Part shown: positions 1 through 8,313 of the stretch, in pieces
How the letters are laid out: the number at the start of each line of letters is the position of its first letter
How positions within the stretch are numbered: position 1 is the stretch's first letter
Source: Streptomyces kronopolitis
GTDB taxonomy: Bacteria; Actinomycetota; Actinomycetes; Streptomycetales; Streptomycetaceae
DNA length: 64,000 nt
NCBI RefSeq assembly: GCF_014646275.1
Contig: NZ_BMND01000025.1
Span: 42,849 to 106,848, forward strand
Reading direction: 5' to 3'
Translations under genes and position numbers: made by a program
Notes under the pieces: generated by a model
Told to the model about the DNA's origin: nothing
Databases searched by the model: none
Seen by the model: only the letters and a program-made list of their open reading frames with translations

Positions 1-2009
1 CCGCCGCCGGAGCGGTAGCCGCCGGAGGAGGGACGGCCACCGGAACGGTCGTCACGGTTGAACGGACGGGCGGGGCGGTCGCCGCGGTCGCGGTTGAAGC
101 CGCCGCGGTCGTCACGGCGCTCGAAGGAACGGCCACCGGAGCGGTCGTCACGACGGTCACGGTTGAACCCACCGCGCTCGCCACCGCGGTCGTCGCGGCG
201 GTCGAAGGAACGCCCGCCGGAACGGTCGTCGCGACGGTCACGGTTGAAGCCACCGCGCTCGCCGCCACGGTCGTCGCGGCGGTCGAAGGAACGCCCGCCC
301 GAGCGGTCGTCACGACGGTCACGGTTGAAGCCGCCACGGTCGCCACCGCGGTCGCGGTTGAAGCCACCGCGGTCGCCACCGCGGTCGTCACGGCGGTCAC
401 CGCGGTCGAAGGAACGGCCGCCGGAGCGGTCGTCGCGGCGGTCGCGGCGGTCGAAGTTGCCCCGCTCGTCGCGGCGCTCGTCGGGCGCGGTGCTCTGGGC
501 CGGCACGGCGGCCGCGGCAGCGGCCTCCGCCTCGGCGGTCTCCGCGGCGGCGGCCAGCGCCTCCGCGGGGTCCTCGCCACGCTCACGGGCGGCGCGGGCG
601 GTCAGCCGGTCGGCCTCCTCGCGCAGCTCGGTGGCGCGGCGCTGCAGACGCTCCAGCTCGCGGGTGACCTCGGCCACCTCGCGCTCGGCCTGCTTGGCGG
701 AGTTGTTCGCACCGTCGGCCTGGACCTCGGTGAGCGAGCGCGCGCCGGTGATGCGGGCGACGTCCTCGTCGAAGGCACCGGAGCCGCCGACGATGTGACG
801 CGAGGCGTCCACGCCCGCGTCCTCCATCAGCCGGAAGATCTGGCGGCGCTGGTGCGGCAGCGACAGCGAGACGACCGTGCCGGACTGGCCGGCGCGGGCG
901 GTACGGCCCGAGCGGTGCAGGTAGTCCTTGTGGTCACCGGCCGGGTCGACGTTCAGGACCAGGTCGATGCCGTCGACGTGGATACCGCGGGCGGCGACGT
1001 CGGTGGCGACCAGCGCGTTGACGTAGCCGTCCTTGAAGTCCGCGAGGACCCGGGTGCGCGCGCCCTGCGTCATGCCGCCGTGCAGCGCGTCGGCCTTCAC
1101 GCCGGACTCGACGAGCTGCTCGGCGATGCGGTCGGCGCCCAGCTGGGTGCGGACGAAGATGATGGTGCGGCCCTTGCGGGCGGCGATGGCGGCGGTGACC
1201 GGCGCCTTGTCCTTCGGCTTCACGACCAGGACGTGGTGGGTCATGGTGGTGACGTTGCCCTGGGCGCTGTCGACCTCGTGGCTGACCGGGTTGGTCAGGT
1301 AGCGCTTGACCAGGGTGCCGATCTCGTTCTCCATCGTGGCGGAGAACAGCATCCGCTGACCGCCCGCGGGCACCTGGTCGAGCAGCTCGGTGACCTCGGG
1401 CAGGAAGCCCAGGTCGGACATCTGGTCGGCCTCGTCGAGGACCGCGACCTGGACGTTCTCCAGGGAGCAGGCGCCACGGTTGATGATGTCGCGCAGCCGG
1501 CCCGGGGTGGCGACGAGGACGTCGACGCCGCGCTCCAGGGCGTAGATCTGGTTGCCCATGGACGTGCCGCCGCAGACGACCTTCATCTTGAGGCCGAGCA
1601 CGTCGCCGTAGGGCTGGAGGGCGTCCGCGACCTGCATCGCGAGCTCACGGGTCGGGGTGAGGATGACCGCGCGGGGCTTCTTCTTCTCGGTGCTGCCGCC
1701 GGCCAGCTGGGCCAGGGTCGGCAGACCGAAGGAGAGCGTCTTGCCGGAGCCGGTGCGGCCGCGGCCGAGGATGTCCTTGCCGGCCAGCGCGTCCGGGATG
1801 GTCGCGGCCTGGATCGGGAAGGGGGTGGTGACGCCGTTCTGCGCGAGCTTGCGGACGACGCCCTCGGGCAGTCCGAGGTCGGCGAAGGTGACGGTGTCGG
1901 TGGCGGCTTCGGCCGCGTCGGTCTCGGGCGCCTCGTCGGCCGCCGTCACCTCGGGAACCGTCTGCTCGTCGGATGCGGGCATGACGGACTGCTCAGTGGA
2001 AATGGACAT
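1..2009 (-). CDS. DEAD-box ATP-dependent RNA helicase with long Arg/Gly/Asp-rich repeat tail (C-terminus beyond window)
   Basis: The ATG at 2009 opens a frame that stays open to the window edge (669 codons seen), so the C-terminus is missing. Residues 40-380 hold all DEAD-box motifs: TFADLGL Q-motif region (41-47), GRTGSGKT Walker A (84-91), PTREL (119-123), DEAD (192-195), SAT (223-225) and HRSGRTARAG (365-374). It should unwind short RNA duplexes using ATP, in cold adaptation, ribosome assembly or RNA decay. After an alanine/glutamate-rich coiled stretch (about 430-510), the tail becomes a repeat of RGG, RDRRDD and SGGRSF segments, a flexible RNA-binding tail of the type seen on CsdA/DeaD- and RhlE-like enzymes. 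The first 40 residues are acidic and probably disordered. The family is certain; which paralogue it is cannot be told from sequence alone. Confidence 0.95.
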   Translation of the reverse strand, partial: MSISTEQSVMPASDEQTVPEVTAADEAPETDAAEAATDTVTFADLGLPEGVVRKLAQNGVTTPFPIQAATIPDALAGKDILGRGRTGSGKTLSFGLPTLAQLAGGSTEKKKPRAVILTPTRELAMQVADALQPYGDVLGLKMKVVCGGTSMGNQIYALERGVDVLVATPGRLRDIINRGACSLENVQVAVLDEADQMSDLGFLPEVTELLDQVPAGGQRMLFSATMENEIGTLVKRYLTNPVSHEVDSAQGNVTTMTHHVLVVKPKDKAPVTAAIAARKGRTIIFVRTQLGADRIAEQLVESGVKADALHGGMTQGARTRVLADFKDGYVNALVATDVAARGIHVDGIDLVLNVDPAGDHKDYLHRSGRTARAGQSGTVVSLSLPHQRRQIFRLMEDAGVDASRHIVGGSGAFDEDVARITGARSLTEVQADGANNSAKQAEREVAEVTRELERLQRRATELREEADRLTARAARERGEDPAEALAAAAETAEAEAAAAAAVPAQSTAPDERRDERGNFDRRDRRDDRSGGRSFDRGDRRDDRGGDRGGFNRDRGGDRGGFNRDRRDDRSGGRSFDRRDDRGGERGGFNRDRRDDRSGGRSFDRRDDRGGERGGFNRDRRDDRSGGRSFERRDDRGGFNRDRGDRPARPFNRDDRSGGRPSSGGYRSGG
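58..480. repeat. In-frame 81-bp tandem repeats coding the helicase RGG-like tail
   Basis: The block gtcgaaggaac (or its ctcg variant) recurs at about 120, 201, 282 and 405, giving two 81-bp periods and one of 123 bp (81 plus 42). The unit codes 27 residues containing RGGFNRD, RRDDRSGGR and SFDRRDDR. The periods are multiples of three, so copy-number change would keep the helicase frame. Confidence 0.85.
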
Positions 2010-2257
2010 GCGAAATGCGAAACCTTCCGGAGTCTCGGCACGCGCCCAAACTCCGTGTGTTTCACACGACCGCCTCTATGCGGTCAGCCACGGCAAGGGA
2101 GAGAACGCGCCACGCGGCGCGCTTCTGTTCTGGCGCCGGGCAAATGGGATCAAACGATCTACCACCATACGCACTCCGCCCCCCGAATGGCAAATGACCT
2201 CCCGCCCACGCCATCCGCCCCGCGCCCGGCCCCCTCACCCGCCTCCGCTTGTGGCCT

Positions 2258-2917
2258 CTAAGCCTCGTCGTCCTCGTACCCGTCCGGCTGCGAGGCCACC
2301 GGCGACACGGGGGACGGCCCCGACGCCTGAGAGCTCGGCGGCGGCGCGGGAGTGGTCGGCGGCGGGGACGGCTGCGCGGGCGGTGTGGCGGGGGAGGTCT
2401 GGGCCGGCGGCGTGGCCGGGTGGTCGGGGTGGGAGGGCGAGGGCCGGGGGTGGCCGCCGTGCCCGCCGCGCCCGCCATGGCCCGCTCCCGCGCCGGGCTC
2501 GGGGCCCGACGGCTGCACCGGCTGGGACGGCGCACCGGGGTCGGACGGCGACGGCTCCGCGCTCTGCGACTCCTCGGCCGCCTTGTCGTCGCCGCCGGCC
2601 GGGTGCGCGGCGCCACCACGCCCCATCCGCCGCGGACCGCCGCCGCGGCCGTCCACGGACACCCCGCCGGAGCCGGGCGCCCCGTCCTTCGCGCCGTGCC
2701 GGGAGGTACTGCCGGACGGTTTCGGCTGTTCGGGGTCGCTCACGTTCATGCAGGCGGCCAGCGAGAGGGCCAGCGCGGAGACGGTCACGGCCGCGGCGGC
2801 GCGCGAGCGCAGCCGGACCACCGGGGGACGGGTGGCGGGGACGGGAGCGGGAACGCCGGACGACGACGGGGACGGTGTCGGCATCGGGAGCGAATGGCGG
2901 TAAGGGCGCGGGCGCAC
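2258..2917 (-). CDS. Proline/glycine-rich lipoprotein, function unknown
   Basis: This is a 219-residue protein with an arginine-containing n-region, a hydrophobic stretch (about 42-55) and a lipobox LSLAAC that puts the lipidated cysteine at residue 56. It is therefore predicted to be exported and anchored to the outer face of the membrane. The mature part is low complexity (Ser, Pro, Gly, with GGRGGHGGH) and ends in an acidic patch YEDDEA. No catalytic domain is visible. The GTG at 2917 is preferred because GGAGGT lies about 7 bases upstream; an ATG at 2884 lacks a ribosome site. It sits downstream of the metallopeptidase gene on the same strand. Confidence 0.65.
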   Translation of the reverse strand: MRPRPYRHSLPMPTPSPSSSGVPAPVPATRPPVVRLRSRAAAAVTVSALALSLAACMNVSDPEQPKPSGSTSRHGAKDGAPGSGGVSVDGRGGGPRRMGRGGAAHPAGGDDKAAEESQSAEPSPSDPGAPSQPVQPSGPEPGAGAGHGGRGGHGGHPRPSPSHPDHPATPPAQTSPATPPAQPSPPPTTPAPPPSSQASGPSPVSPVASQPDGYEDDEA

Positions 2918-3062
2918 GGGCGGGACCTCCGGATCCGGAGCGCAGGGACAGCGGCACGGACGCCCTGCCCAACTCCCGCCGCCCGCCCGAGGACACGCGC
3001 GACACCCCGCGGATCGCCCCCGGAGTGCCGCCGGGGCCCGGCCCGGCCCGCCGCCGTACCCC

Positions 3063-3404
3063 CTAGCCGTACCCGAGCGCGTGCAGCCGCTCGTCGTCGA
3101 TCCCGAAGTGGTGCGCGATCTCGTGAACGACCGTCACCTCGGTCTCCGCGACCACGTCCTCGCGGGTGTCGCACATCCGCAGCGTCGGCCCCCGGTAGAT
3201 GGTGATCCGGTCCGGCAGCACCCCCGCGTACCACTCCCCGCGGTCGGTCAGCGGCGTCCCCTCGTAGAGCCCGAGCAGCCCGGGGTCGCCGGCCGGCGGT
3301 TCGTCCTCGACGAAGACCGCCACGTTGTCCATCAGCCGGGTCAGCTCCGGCGGGATCCGGTCCAGGGCCTCGGCGACCAGTTCCTCGAACTCCTCGCGCG
3401 TCAT
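3063..3404 (-). CDS. Metallopeptidase family protein (zincin-like, PF06262 type)
   Basis: This is a 113-residue protein with the zinc-protease motif HEIAH at 94-98 followed by HFGIDDERL, the signature of the small actinobacterial/proteobacterial zincin family (PF06262, formerly DUF1025). The two histidines bind zinc and the glutamate is catalytic; the downstream acidic residue is the likely third ligand. The N-terminus MTREEFEEL is typical of the family and sets the start at 3404. The frame stays open upstream, but that extension is non-coding-like and runs into the transposase region. It is probably cytoplasmic. The physiological substrate of this family is unknown. Confidence 0.88.
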   Translation of the reverse strand: MTREEFEELVAEALDRIPPELTRLMDNVAVFVEDEPPAGDPGLLGLYEGTPLTDRGEWYAGVLPDRITIYRGPTLRMCDTREDVVAETEVTVVHEIAHHFGIDDERLHALGYG

Positions 3405-3499
3405 TTCCAGCACACCACCATTCTCCGCCACCCGGCCCCCCGGCGATCCTCGTGGACCGCCCGCCGCACCGCAGCCCAACCGGAAGCCCCCCTCCGGGC

Positions 3500-4611
3500 T
3501 TACGACTTGGGGAACGATTGATGTCGGGGTGTGGTGGCCTGACGGGTCGGCTGGAGGGTGATCAGCAGGCCGGCTGTCGGACGGGTACCAGTTCGGTGCT
3601 CGTCTTGCGGCGGGTTGCCCGTTGAGCGGATCGATCGGAGACCAGCCCGGCGATCGCCAGGTGAATGTCGGCGTAGTCCTTGCGCCGCCCGGTGTACCGC
3701 TGGAGCGGGCGCCACTGCTTGTACTCGGCGTTGGCGTGCTCCACGCAGATTCGCCGGGAGGACTGGCGGCGCCGCTGCTCGCGCCAGGCGTGGCGCTCGC
3801 CGAGCGGGGCATCATCCTTGGGTTTCTTCGGCGGGGCGCTGACCTGGTCGGGGAACTCGTTAGCCAGGCCCCGGTAGCCCTCGTCCACCTCGGCTTCCAC
3901 TGTCGGGTACTGGTGGAACTGCTCGGCGATGCCCTCGGTGCGCACGCAGGTCTGGTCGTGCATCCTGCCCGGGCGCACGACGCCGGAGAGGAGGGTGCGG
4001 CCCTGGCCGTCGCTGAAGGTGGTGGTCTTGATGGTGTTCTGCTTCTTCTTGCCGGACACGAACGCCTTCCGGCCGGGGCGCCCCGCCTTGGGGCGGCGGA
4101 CCTGTACCTCGGTGCCATCGATTCGCAGATCCACGCCCTCCGCGTCGGCGTAGGCGAACAGGTCCTCCAGCGTGCGCAGCCGCACTCCGGGCCGCTCGGG
4201 GACGGCGAAGCCGCGGGCCGCCAGTAACGGGCGGACCTCGCGGATCGCGCCGGAGATGGTAGAGCGGTCCACCGCGTAGAACTCCGCCAGCGCAGAGTGC
4301 GGCAGCCCCAGCCGCAGGTGCACCAGCGTGACCAGGAGCCGGTCCACGAACACCAGCCGCCGCTTGGGTCCTGCCCCGGCGGCCCGCCGCCGGTCCCCGC
4401 CACGCCGCTCGCGCAGCACCGATTCCCGCCCTGCCTGCCACTTGGGGGCGAGTTCTTCGAGTAACTCGCCGAAGTGTGCGCGGGAGACGCCGCACAGGGC
4501 AGGGTTAGCACAGGCCGCACGGGCCCAGGTCAGCATCGCAACTCACCCAACCAGTGCGGCCCTTCTCGCGTCACGGGTCGACCGCCACCTCCACGATCGG
4601 CCTCAATGCTG
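3500..4611. mobile_element. IS5-superfamily insertion sequence, ends not resolved
   Basis: The segment carries one DDE transposase gene and little else, between the metallopeptidase gene and a VOC gene. I compared both flanks for terminal inverted repeats and target duplications by eye and found none I would defend, so the given limits are only the spaces between neighbouring genes. The element may be intact or may have lost an end. Confidence 0.6.
3562..4536 (-). CDS. IS5-family transposase (DDE_Tnp_4 type)
   Basis: This 324-residue protein has an N-terminal helix-turn-helix (about 60-100, containing LPHSALAEFYAVDRSTIS) followed by an RNase H-like catalytic core. Candidate acidic triad residues are D140 (RIDGTEV), D218 (VDEGYRG) and E266 (VEHANAEYKQW), in the spacing of the DDE_Tnp_4 superfamily, so it would cut and join IS ends. 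The frame is uninterrupted and of usual family length, so it looks functional. A basic C-terminal extension follows the core. The ATG at 4536 is the first in frame with a plausible N-terminus. Confidence 0.9.
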   Translation of the reverse strand: MLTWARAACANPALCGVSRAHFGELLEELAPKWQAGRESVLRERRGGDRRRAAGAGPKRRLVFVDRLLVTLVHLRLGLPHSALAEFYAVDRSTISGAIREVRPLLAARGFAVPERPGVRLRTLEDLFAYADAEGVDLRIDGTEVQVRRPKAGRPGRKAFVSGKKKQNTIKTTTFSDGQGRTLLSGVVRPGRMHDQTCVRTEGIAEQFHQYPTVEAEVDEGYRGLANEFPDQVSAPPKKPKDDAPLGERHAWREQRRRQSSRRICVEHANAEYKQWRPLQRYTGRRKDYADIHLAIAGLVSDRSAQRATRRKTSTELVPVRQPAC

Positions 4612-4998
4612 TCACTGGTTGTCGGGTGTGGCCCAGGCGACGAGCTGGAGGACTACACCGTTCGGGTCGGTGACCTGGAAGAGGCGCTCACCCCACGGCT
4701 CTTCGCGCAGCGGCATGGTGATGGGGACGCCTTCGCTCTGCAGTCGCTCGTATTCAGCCTCCAGGTCAGCCACGGTGAACGCGGTGATCACACCTGCGGC
4801 GTGCTGGTCCCTAACGCCCTCGGGCAGGACCTCGATGCCGCGCTGCAGAAAGATCACGTTGACGGCGTCCTCGCGGACTAGGGAGGCAAAGCCTTCGGCG
4901 GTCATGGCCTCCTGGAAGCCGAAGTGCCTGGTCAGGAATGCGGCGGAGGCGGGGACGTCGTCGACGGTCAGGGAGACGGCGGTGGAAGTGATCTTCAT
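4612..4998 (-). CDS. VOC-family protein (glyoxalase/bleomycin-resistance/dioxygenase fold)
   Basis: This 128-residue protein has the paired beta-alpha-beta-beta-beta modules of the vicinal oxygen chelate fold. The N-terminal module starts MKITSTAVSLTVDDV with AAFLTRHFGF, and the C-terminal module ends with the typical GERLFQVTDPNGVVLQL. The metal-ligand pattern is not clear enough to name a reaction; members include glyoxalases, antibiotic-binding proteins and dioxygenases. It is transcribed divergently from the TetR gene, with the palindromic operator between them, so it is probably the target of that repressor. The start has cttctcctggagctc on the plus strand just upstream, giving GGAG before the ATG. 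Confidence 0.85.
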   Translation of the reverse strand: MKITSTAVSLTVDDVPASAAFLTRHFGFQEAMTAEGFASLVREDAVNVIFLQRGIEVLPEGVRDQHAAGVITAFTVADLEAEYERLQSEGVPITMPLREEPWGERLFQVTDPNGVVLQLVAWATPDNQ

Positions 4999-5024
4999 GG
5001 CTTCTCCTGGAGCTCGAGATCAAT

Positions 5025-5057
5025 CTCTGTACGCTGTACTATATACATCGTACAGAG
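5025..5057. promoter_or_regulatory. Palindromic operator between VOC and TetR genes
   Basis: The arms CTCTGTACG (5025-5033) and CGTACAGAG (5049-5057) are perfect inverted 9-mers around a 15-base AT-rich spacer that contains a nested CTGTAC (5034-5039) and TATATA. This is the size and place expected for a TetR-family operator, and the TATATA may be part of a -10 element. Binding is inferred. Confidence 0.75.
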
Positions 5058-5093
5058 TGGAACGGCGCGGGACCAAAGCCCTCAGGGGAAAGG

Positions 5094-5873
5094 ATGGAGC
5101 GCATGGCCAAGGAACGAAGCGGCGCAGACGACCCGGCCCGCACCCTGGAACTGCTGTGGCGCGAGCCCGGACAAGGTGGCCCCCGGCGCGGCCCCAAGCA
5201 GGGCTTGACGGTCGACGCTGTCGTCCAGGCCGCCATCGAGCTCGCCGACTCCGGTGGGCTGGACGCCCTGACCATGCGCAGCGTCGCCCAGCAGCTGGGC
5301 GTCACGCCGATGACGCTGTACACGTACGTCCCGGGCAAGGCAGAGCTGTTCGACCTCATGCTGGACGCCGCCTATCTGCAGATGCCGCGTACCGATCACA
5401 CAGCCGCCCCGTGGCGTACGAAGGTGGAGGCCGTCGCGCGCGAGAACCGCGACCTATATAGGCGCCACCACTGGGTGGCGACCTTGCCCACCACACGCCC
5501 GCCGCTCGGTCCCGGTCTCATGGCCAAGTACGAACACGAACTGGCCGCGTTCGACGGCCTCGGGCTCGACGATGTCGAGATGGACGCGGCCCTCACCTTC
5601 CTGCTTGGCTTCGTCCAGTCCGTCGCCCGCGCCGACCTCGATACCCAGGCCGCCGCCCGCGACAGCGCCATGTCCGACGAGCAGTGGTGGGCCGCCAACG
5701 CTCCACTTCTGGCCAGGGTCTTCGATCCTGCCCGGTTCCCCCTCGCAGCCCGGGTCGGAAGTGCCGCGGGTGAAGCTCACCAGGGCGTGTACAACCCCGA
5801 ACACGCCTTCAGCTTTGGGCTGCAGCGCATCCTGGACGGCCTCACCCACCTCATCGTGAGCCGTTCCCGATAG
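5094..5873 (+). CDS. TetR/AcrR-family transcriptional regulator
   Basis: This 259-residue regulator has a DNA-binding helix-turn-helix at about 60-80 (TMRSVAQQLGV then TPMTLYTYVPGK), followed by a TetR_C-type ligand domain. A basic, disordered leader of about 35 residues precedes the HTH, as in TetR regulators with a C-terminal domain of the TetR_C_1 class. It is divergent from the VOC gene with a palindrome between them, so it probably represses both genes until a small ligand binds. The ATG at 5094 has AGGGG 5 bases upstream. The ATG at 5103 with AAGGA 8 bases upstream is an equally good start and would shorten the protein by three residues. Confidence 0.92.
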   Translation: MERMAKERSGADDPARTLELLWREPGQGGPRRGPKQGLTVDAVVQAAIELADSGGLDALTMRSVAQQLGVTPMTLYTYVPGKAELFDLMLDAAYLQMPRTDHTAAPWRTKVEAVARENRDLYRRHHWVATLPTTRPPLGPGLMAKYEHELAAFDGLGLDDVEMDAALTFLLGFVQSVARADLDTQAAARDSAMSDEQWWAANAPLLARVFDPARFPLAARVGSAAGEAHQGVYNPEHAFSFGLQRILDGLTHLIVSRSR

Positions 5874-5989
5874 CAACCTCACATCCCGGTCCGGCAACGT
5901 CCGCGTTTACGCCCACTGGCCGCCGACCACGACCACCACTATCGATCCCAAGCTCGTTAGCGGCGGCACGGTGGGGGCATACGGGACCA

Positions 5990-7669
5990 ATGGCCCGCGC
6001 CGCGCGCTCCCGGACACCGCACCCCGACCGCCCGCCCCGCACCCCGCACCGGCTGCTGCGCGCCACACCCGACGGCGTACGCGCACTGCCCGCAGCCGTC
6101 CGCCGCGCCTACCGCTCCCGCCGTAAGCCACCCACCGCGACCCTGCCCGGCGGGGCTCCGCGGCGGCCCCTGCGCGCCGCCCTCGGCCTGCTGGCGGTCA
6201 CCGTCCTCGGGGCCTGGCTGGGGTTACTGCTGATCGGCAGCCTCCGCGTCCCGGTCGGCCCGATGGACACCAGCATGGCGCTGCGCCCCTCGCTGACCGG
6301 CGGCACCCGGATCACCGTCGCGCCCCTCGGCGACCTGGAACTGAGCAGCCACCACGCACCCGTCCGGCTCGATGTCGACGTCGACCGGCTCGACCCGGTC
6401 CGCTCCCAGGCGCTGGTCGACCACCCCGAGCGGTTCGCCGGCCTGCAGGACGAGGTCACCCGCGACGTCGGCCGCGGCGCCCGCCGGCTGGCCCTGCACT
6501 CCTGCGTCGCCGTGGCGTCCGGCGCCGCCGCGCTGAGCCTGGCCGTGCACCGCCGCCCGCGCCGCGCGCTGGCCGCCGGCGGGCTGGCGCTCACCCTGCT
6601 CGCCGCCTGCGCGGGCACCGCGTACGCCACCTGGAACCCCCGGTCCGTACTGGAGCCGAAGTTCTCCGGACTGCTCTCCTCGGCCCCGTCCGTGGTCGGC
6701 AACGCCCGCAGCATCGTCAGCGAATTCCACGTCTACCAGAAGGAGTTGGCGCGCCTGGTGACCAACGTCACCAAGCTCTACGACGCCACCTCCACGCTCC
6801 CGGCGTACCAGCCGGACCCCAGCACCCTGCGCGTCCTGCACGTCTCGGACATCCACCTCAACCCGGCCGGCTGGGGGATCATCGCCTCCCTGGTGAAGCA
6901 GTACCGGATCAACGTGATCATCGACACCGGCGACACCATGGACCACGGCTCGGCCGCCGAGAACCACTTCCTGGACCCGGCCTCCTCCCTCGGCGCCCCG
7001 TACGTGTGGGTGCGCGGCAACCACGACTCGCGCACCACGCAGCGGTATCTGACCCACCGCAAGCACGTCACCGTCCTCGACAACGGCTCCGTCACCCGGA
7101 TCGCCGGCATCCGGATCGCCGGCGTCGGCGACCCGCAGTTCACCCCGGACCGCTCCGTGGTGGCGGCCGGCGACCCCGCCGAGCGCACCGCCGGCGGCCG
7201 GCTCGCCGACGCGCTGCGCACCCAGCGGCTGGCCGGCACCCCCGTCGACATCGCGCTGGCCCACAACCCCGCCGCCGCCACCGAGGCGGACGGCCTGGCG
7301 CCGCTCGCGCTGGCCGGCCACCTCCACCACCGCGAGATCACCACGCTCCCCCAGGGCACCCGGCTGATGGTCGAGGGCTCCACGGGCGGCGGCGGACTGC
7401 GCGCGGTGCAGAACAAGAAGCCCGCGCCGGTCCAGGCCTCGGTGCTCTATCTGGACCGGAGGACCAAACGGCTGCAGGCCTGGGACGAGATCACCCTGGG
7501 CGGCCTGGGACTGTCCCGGGCCGAGGTCAGCCGGCACCTCCCCCGCGAGAACCGGCCCGGCGCCACGCCGTCGCCCTCCGCTCCGCTTCACTCCACCGGC
7601 CCGCCCTCCGGCCCCCCGGCAGACGCCCCTTCGCACCCGGCCAGGGGCTCTTCGCACCGCACCGGGTAA
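5990..7669 (+). CDS. Membrane-anchored metallophosphoesterase
   Basis: This 559-residue protein has two hydrophobic membrane segments in the N-terminal half (about 64-88 and 178-210) and a C-terminal calcineurin-like phosphoesterase domain. Metal-binding motifs are in order: DIH (D287, H289), GDT (D315), GNHD (N344, H345, D346) and GHLH (H444, H446). It should hydrolyse a phosphoester; the substrate cannot be predicted. The catalytic domain follows the second membrane segment, so which face it occupies depends on topology. The N-terminal 60 residues are Arg/Pro rich. The terminal 50 residues are Ser/Pro rich and unstructured. Confidence 0.9.
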   Translation: MARAARSRTPHPDRPPRTPHRLLRATPDGVRALPAAVRRAYRSRRKPPTATLPGGAPRRPLRAALGLLAVTVLGAWLGLLLIGSLRVPVGPMDTSMALRPSLTGGTRITVAPLGDLELSSHHAPVRLDVDVDRLDPVRSQALVDHPERFAGLQDEVTRDVGRGARRLALHSCVAVASGAAALSLAVHRRPRRALAAGGLALTLLAACAGTAYATWNPRSVLEPKFSGLLSSAPSVVGNARSIVSEFHVYQKELARLVTNVTKLYDATSTLPAYQPDPSTLRVLHVSDIHLNPAGWGIIASLVKQYRINVIIDTGDTMDHGSAAENHFLDPASSLGAPYVWVRGNHDSRTTQRYLTHRKHVTVLDNGSVTRIAGIRIAGVGDPQFTPDRSVVAAGDPAERTAGGRLADALRTQRLAGTPVDIALAHNPAAATEADGLAPLALAGHLHHREITTLPQGTRLMVEGSTGGGGLRAVQNKKPAPVQASVLYLDRRTKRLQAWDEITLGGLGLSRAEVSRHLPRENRPGATPSPSAPLHSTGPPSGPPADAPSHPARGSSHRTG

Positions 7670-7751
7670 ACCGTTTTGGCGAACGGTCCTCCCATCCCAT
7701 ATGCTTCTCACGTCCCCGACGGCGCCGGTAACGACGCCAAGGTGGCCACCA

Positions 7752-7824
7752 GCCCTCATCGTCTAGTGGCCCAGGACGCCGCCCTTTCAAGGCGGTAGCA
7801 CGGGTTCGAATCCCGTTGGGGGCA
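7752..7824 (+). tRNA. tRNA-Glu (anticodon TTC)
   Basis: A 73-base cloverleaf: the acceptor arms GCCCTCA and TGGGGGC pair, the anticodon stem CCGCC/GGCGG encloses loop CTTTCAA (anticodon TTC), and the T-arm GGGTTCGAATCCC is canonical. No CCA is encoded. Confidence 0.96.
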
Positions 7825-7868
7825 CGCATCACCGTGTGGGAGACTGGTGCACGCCGGTTTCGCACAAT

Positions 7869-7948
7869 GCAAGGTCCTGTGGAGCAGTTTGGAGTGCTCG
7901 CCACCCTGTCAAGGTGGAGGCCGCGGGTTCAAATCCCGTCAGGACCGC
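7869..7948 (+). repeat. 80-bp direct repeat, copy 1 (tRNA-Asp with flanks)
   Basis: It is identical base for base to 12686-12765, including four bases upstream (gcaa) and one downstream of the tRNA. Confidence 0.9.
7873..7947 (+). tRNA. tRNA-Asp (anticodon GTC), copy 1
   Basis: A 75-base cloverleaf with acceptor arms GGTCCTG and CAGGACC, anticodon loop CTGTCAA and T-arm CGGGTTCAAATCCCG. It is identical to the copy at 12690-12764. Confidence 0.96.
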
Positions 7949-7951
7949 TGC

Positions 7952-8025
7952 GGCTGGGTAGCTCAGTTGGTACGAGCGATCGCCTGAAAAGCGATAGGTC
8001 GCCGGTTCGACCCCGGCCCCAGCCA
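7952..8025 (+). tRNA. tRNA-Phe (anticodon GAA)
   Basis: A 74-base cloverleaf with acceptor arms GGCTGGG and CCCAGCC, anticodon stem ATCGC/GCGAT around loop CTGAAAA (anticodon GAA), and T-arm CCGGTTCGACCCCGG. It lies 4 bases after tRNA-Asp, so Glu-Asp-Phe probably form one transcript. Confidence 0.96.
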
Positions 8026-8035
8026 CACCCTTTGG

Positions 8036-8070
8036 AAGAAGGCCCCGATTCCTCGAATCGGGGCCTTCTT
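8036..8070 (+). terminator. Intrinsic terminator of the tRNA cluster
   Basis: A perfect 15-bp stem (8036-8050 with 8056-8070; aagaaggccccgatt) closes a 5-base loop directly after tRNA-Phe. Confidence 0.85.
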
Positions 8071-8103
8071 CATTCCGAGGCTGTCTTCATTCCGAGGCCT
8101 TCT

Positions 8104-8313
8104 TCATCGCTGTCCGGCTCTCCCCCCGGTTTCCGCCCCGCCCGGCTCGGCCGCGTCCGCCCTCGGTTCCCAGAAGATCAGCCGGGCGCCACCGCTGATC
8201 GCCGCGGTCGCCACCAGGCCCAGTGCCATCCGCAGCAGCCGCACCTCTCCCTCCCATTCCTGCGACGCGCCGAAGACGAGCCAGCAGGCGAGGGCGATAC
8301 CGGCGGCCGTCAC
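8104..8313 (-). CDS. Small membrane protein, hypothetical
   Basis: This is a 69-residue reading frame starting with GTG at 8313. It has two hydrophobic stretches, MTAAGIALACWLVFGA near the N-terminus and MALGLVATAAISGGARLIFW in the middle, then a charged tail. It would be a two-pass inner-membrane protein. I do not recognise a family. A short overlapping frame starts just upstream (8338), so the start and even the coding status are uncertain. Confidence 0.45.
   Translation of the reverse strand: MTAAGIALACWLVFGASQEWEGEVRLLRMALGLVATAAISGGARLIFWEPRADAAEPGGAETGGRAGQR

Noticed and set aside
58..480. Regular repeats at the left end as a possible CRISPR array
   Set aside because: The units are contiguous, in frame with a protein and lack unique spacers.
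58..2261. Plus-strand open frames across the DEAD-box helicase (246 and 488 codons)
   Set aside because: They are mirror frames of the minus-strand gene, which has all helicase motifs. Their translations are Arg/Ser- or Val/Gly-rich nonsense typical of GC-rich antisense frames.
3500..4611. Terminal inverted repeats of the IS element
   Set aside because: A shared acgggtcg near both ends is a direct, not inverted, repeat and too short; no pair of ends could be defended by eye.
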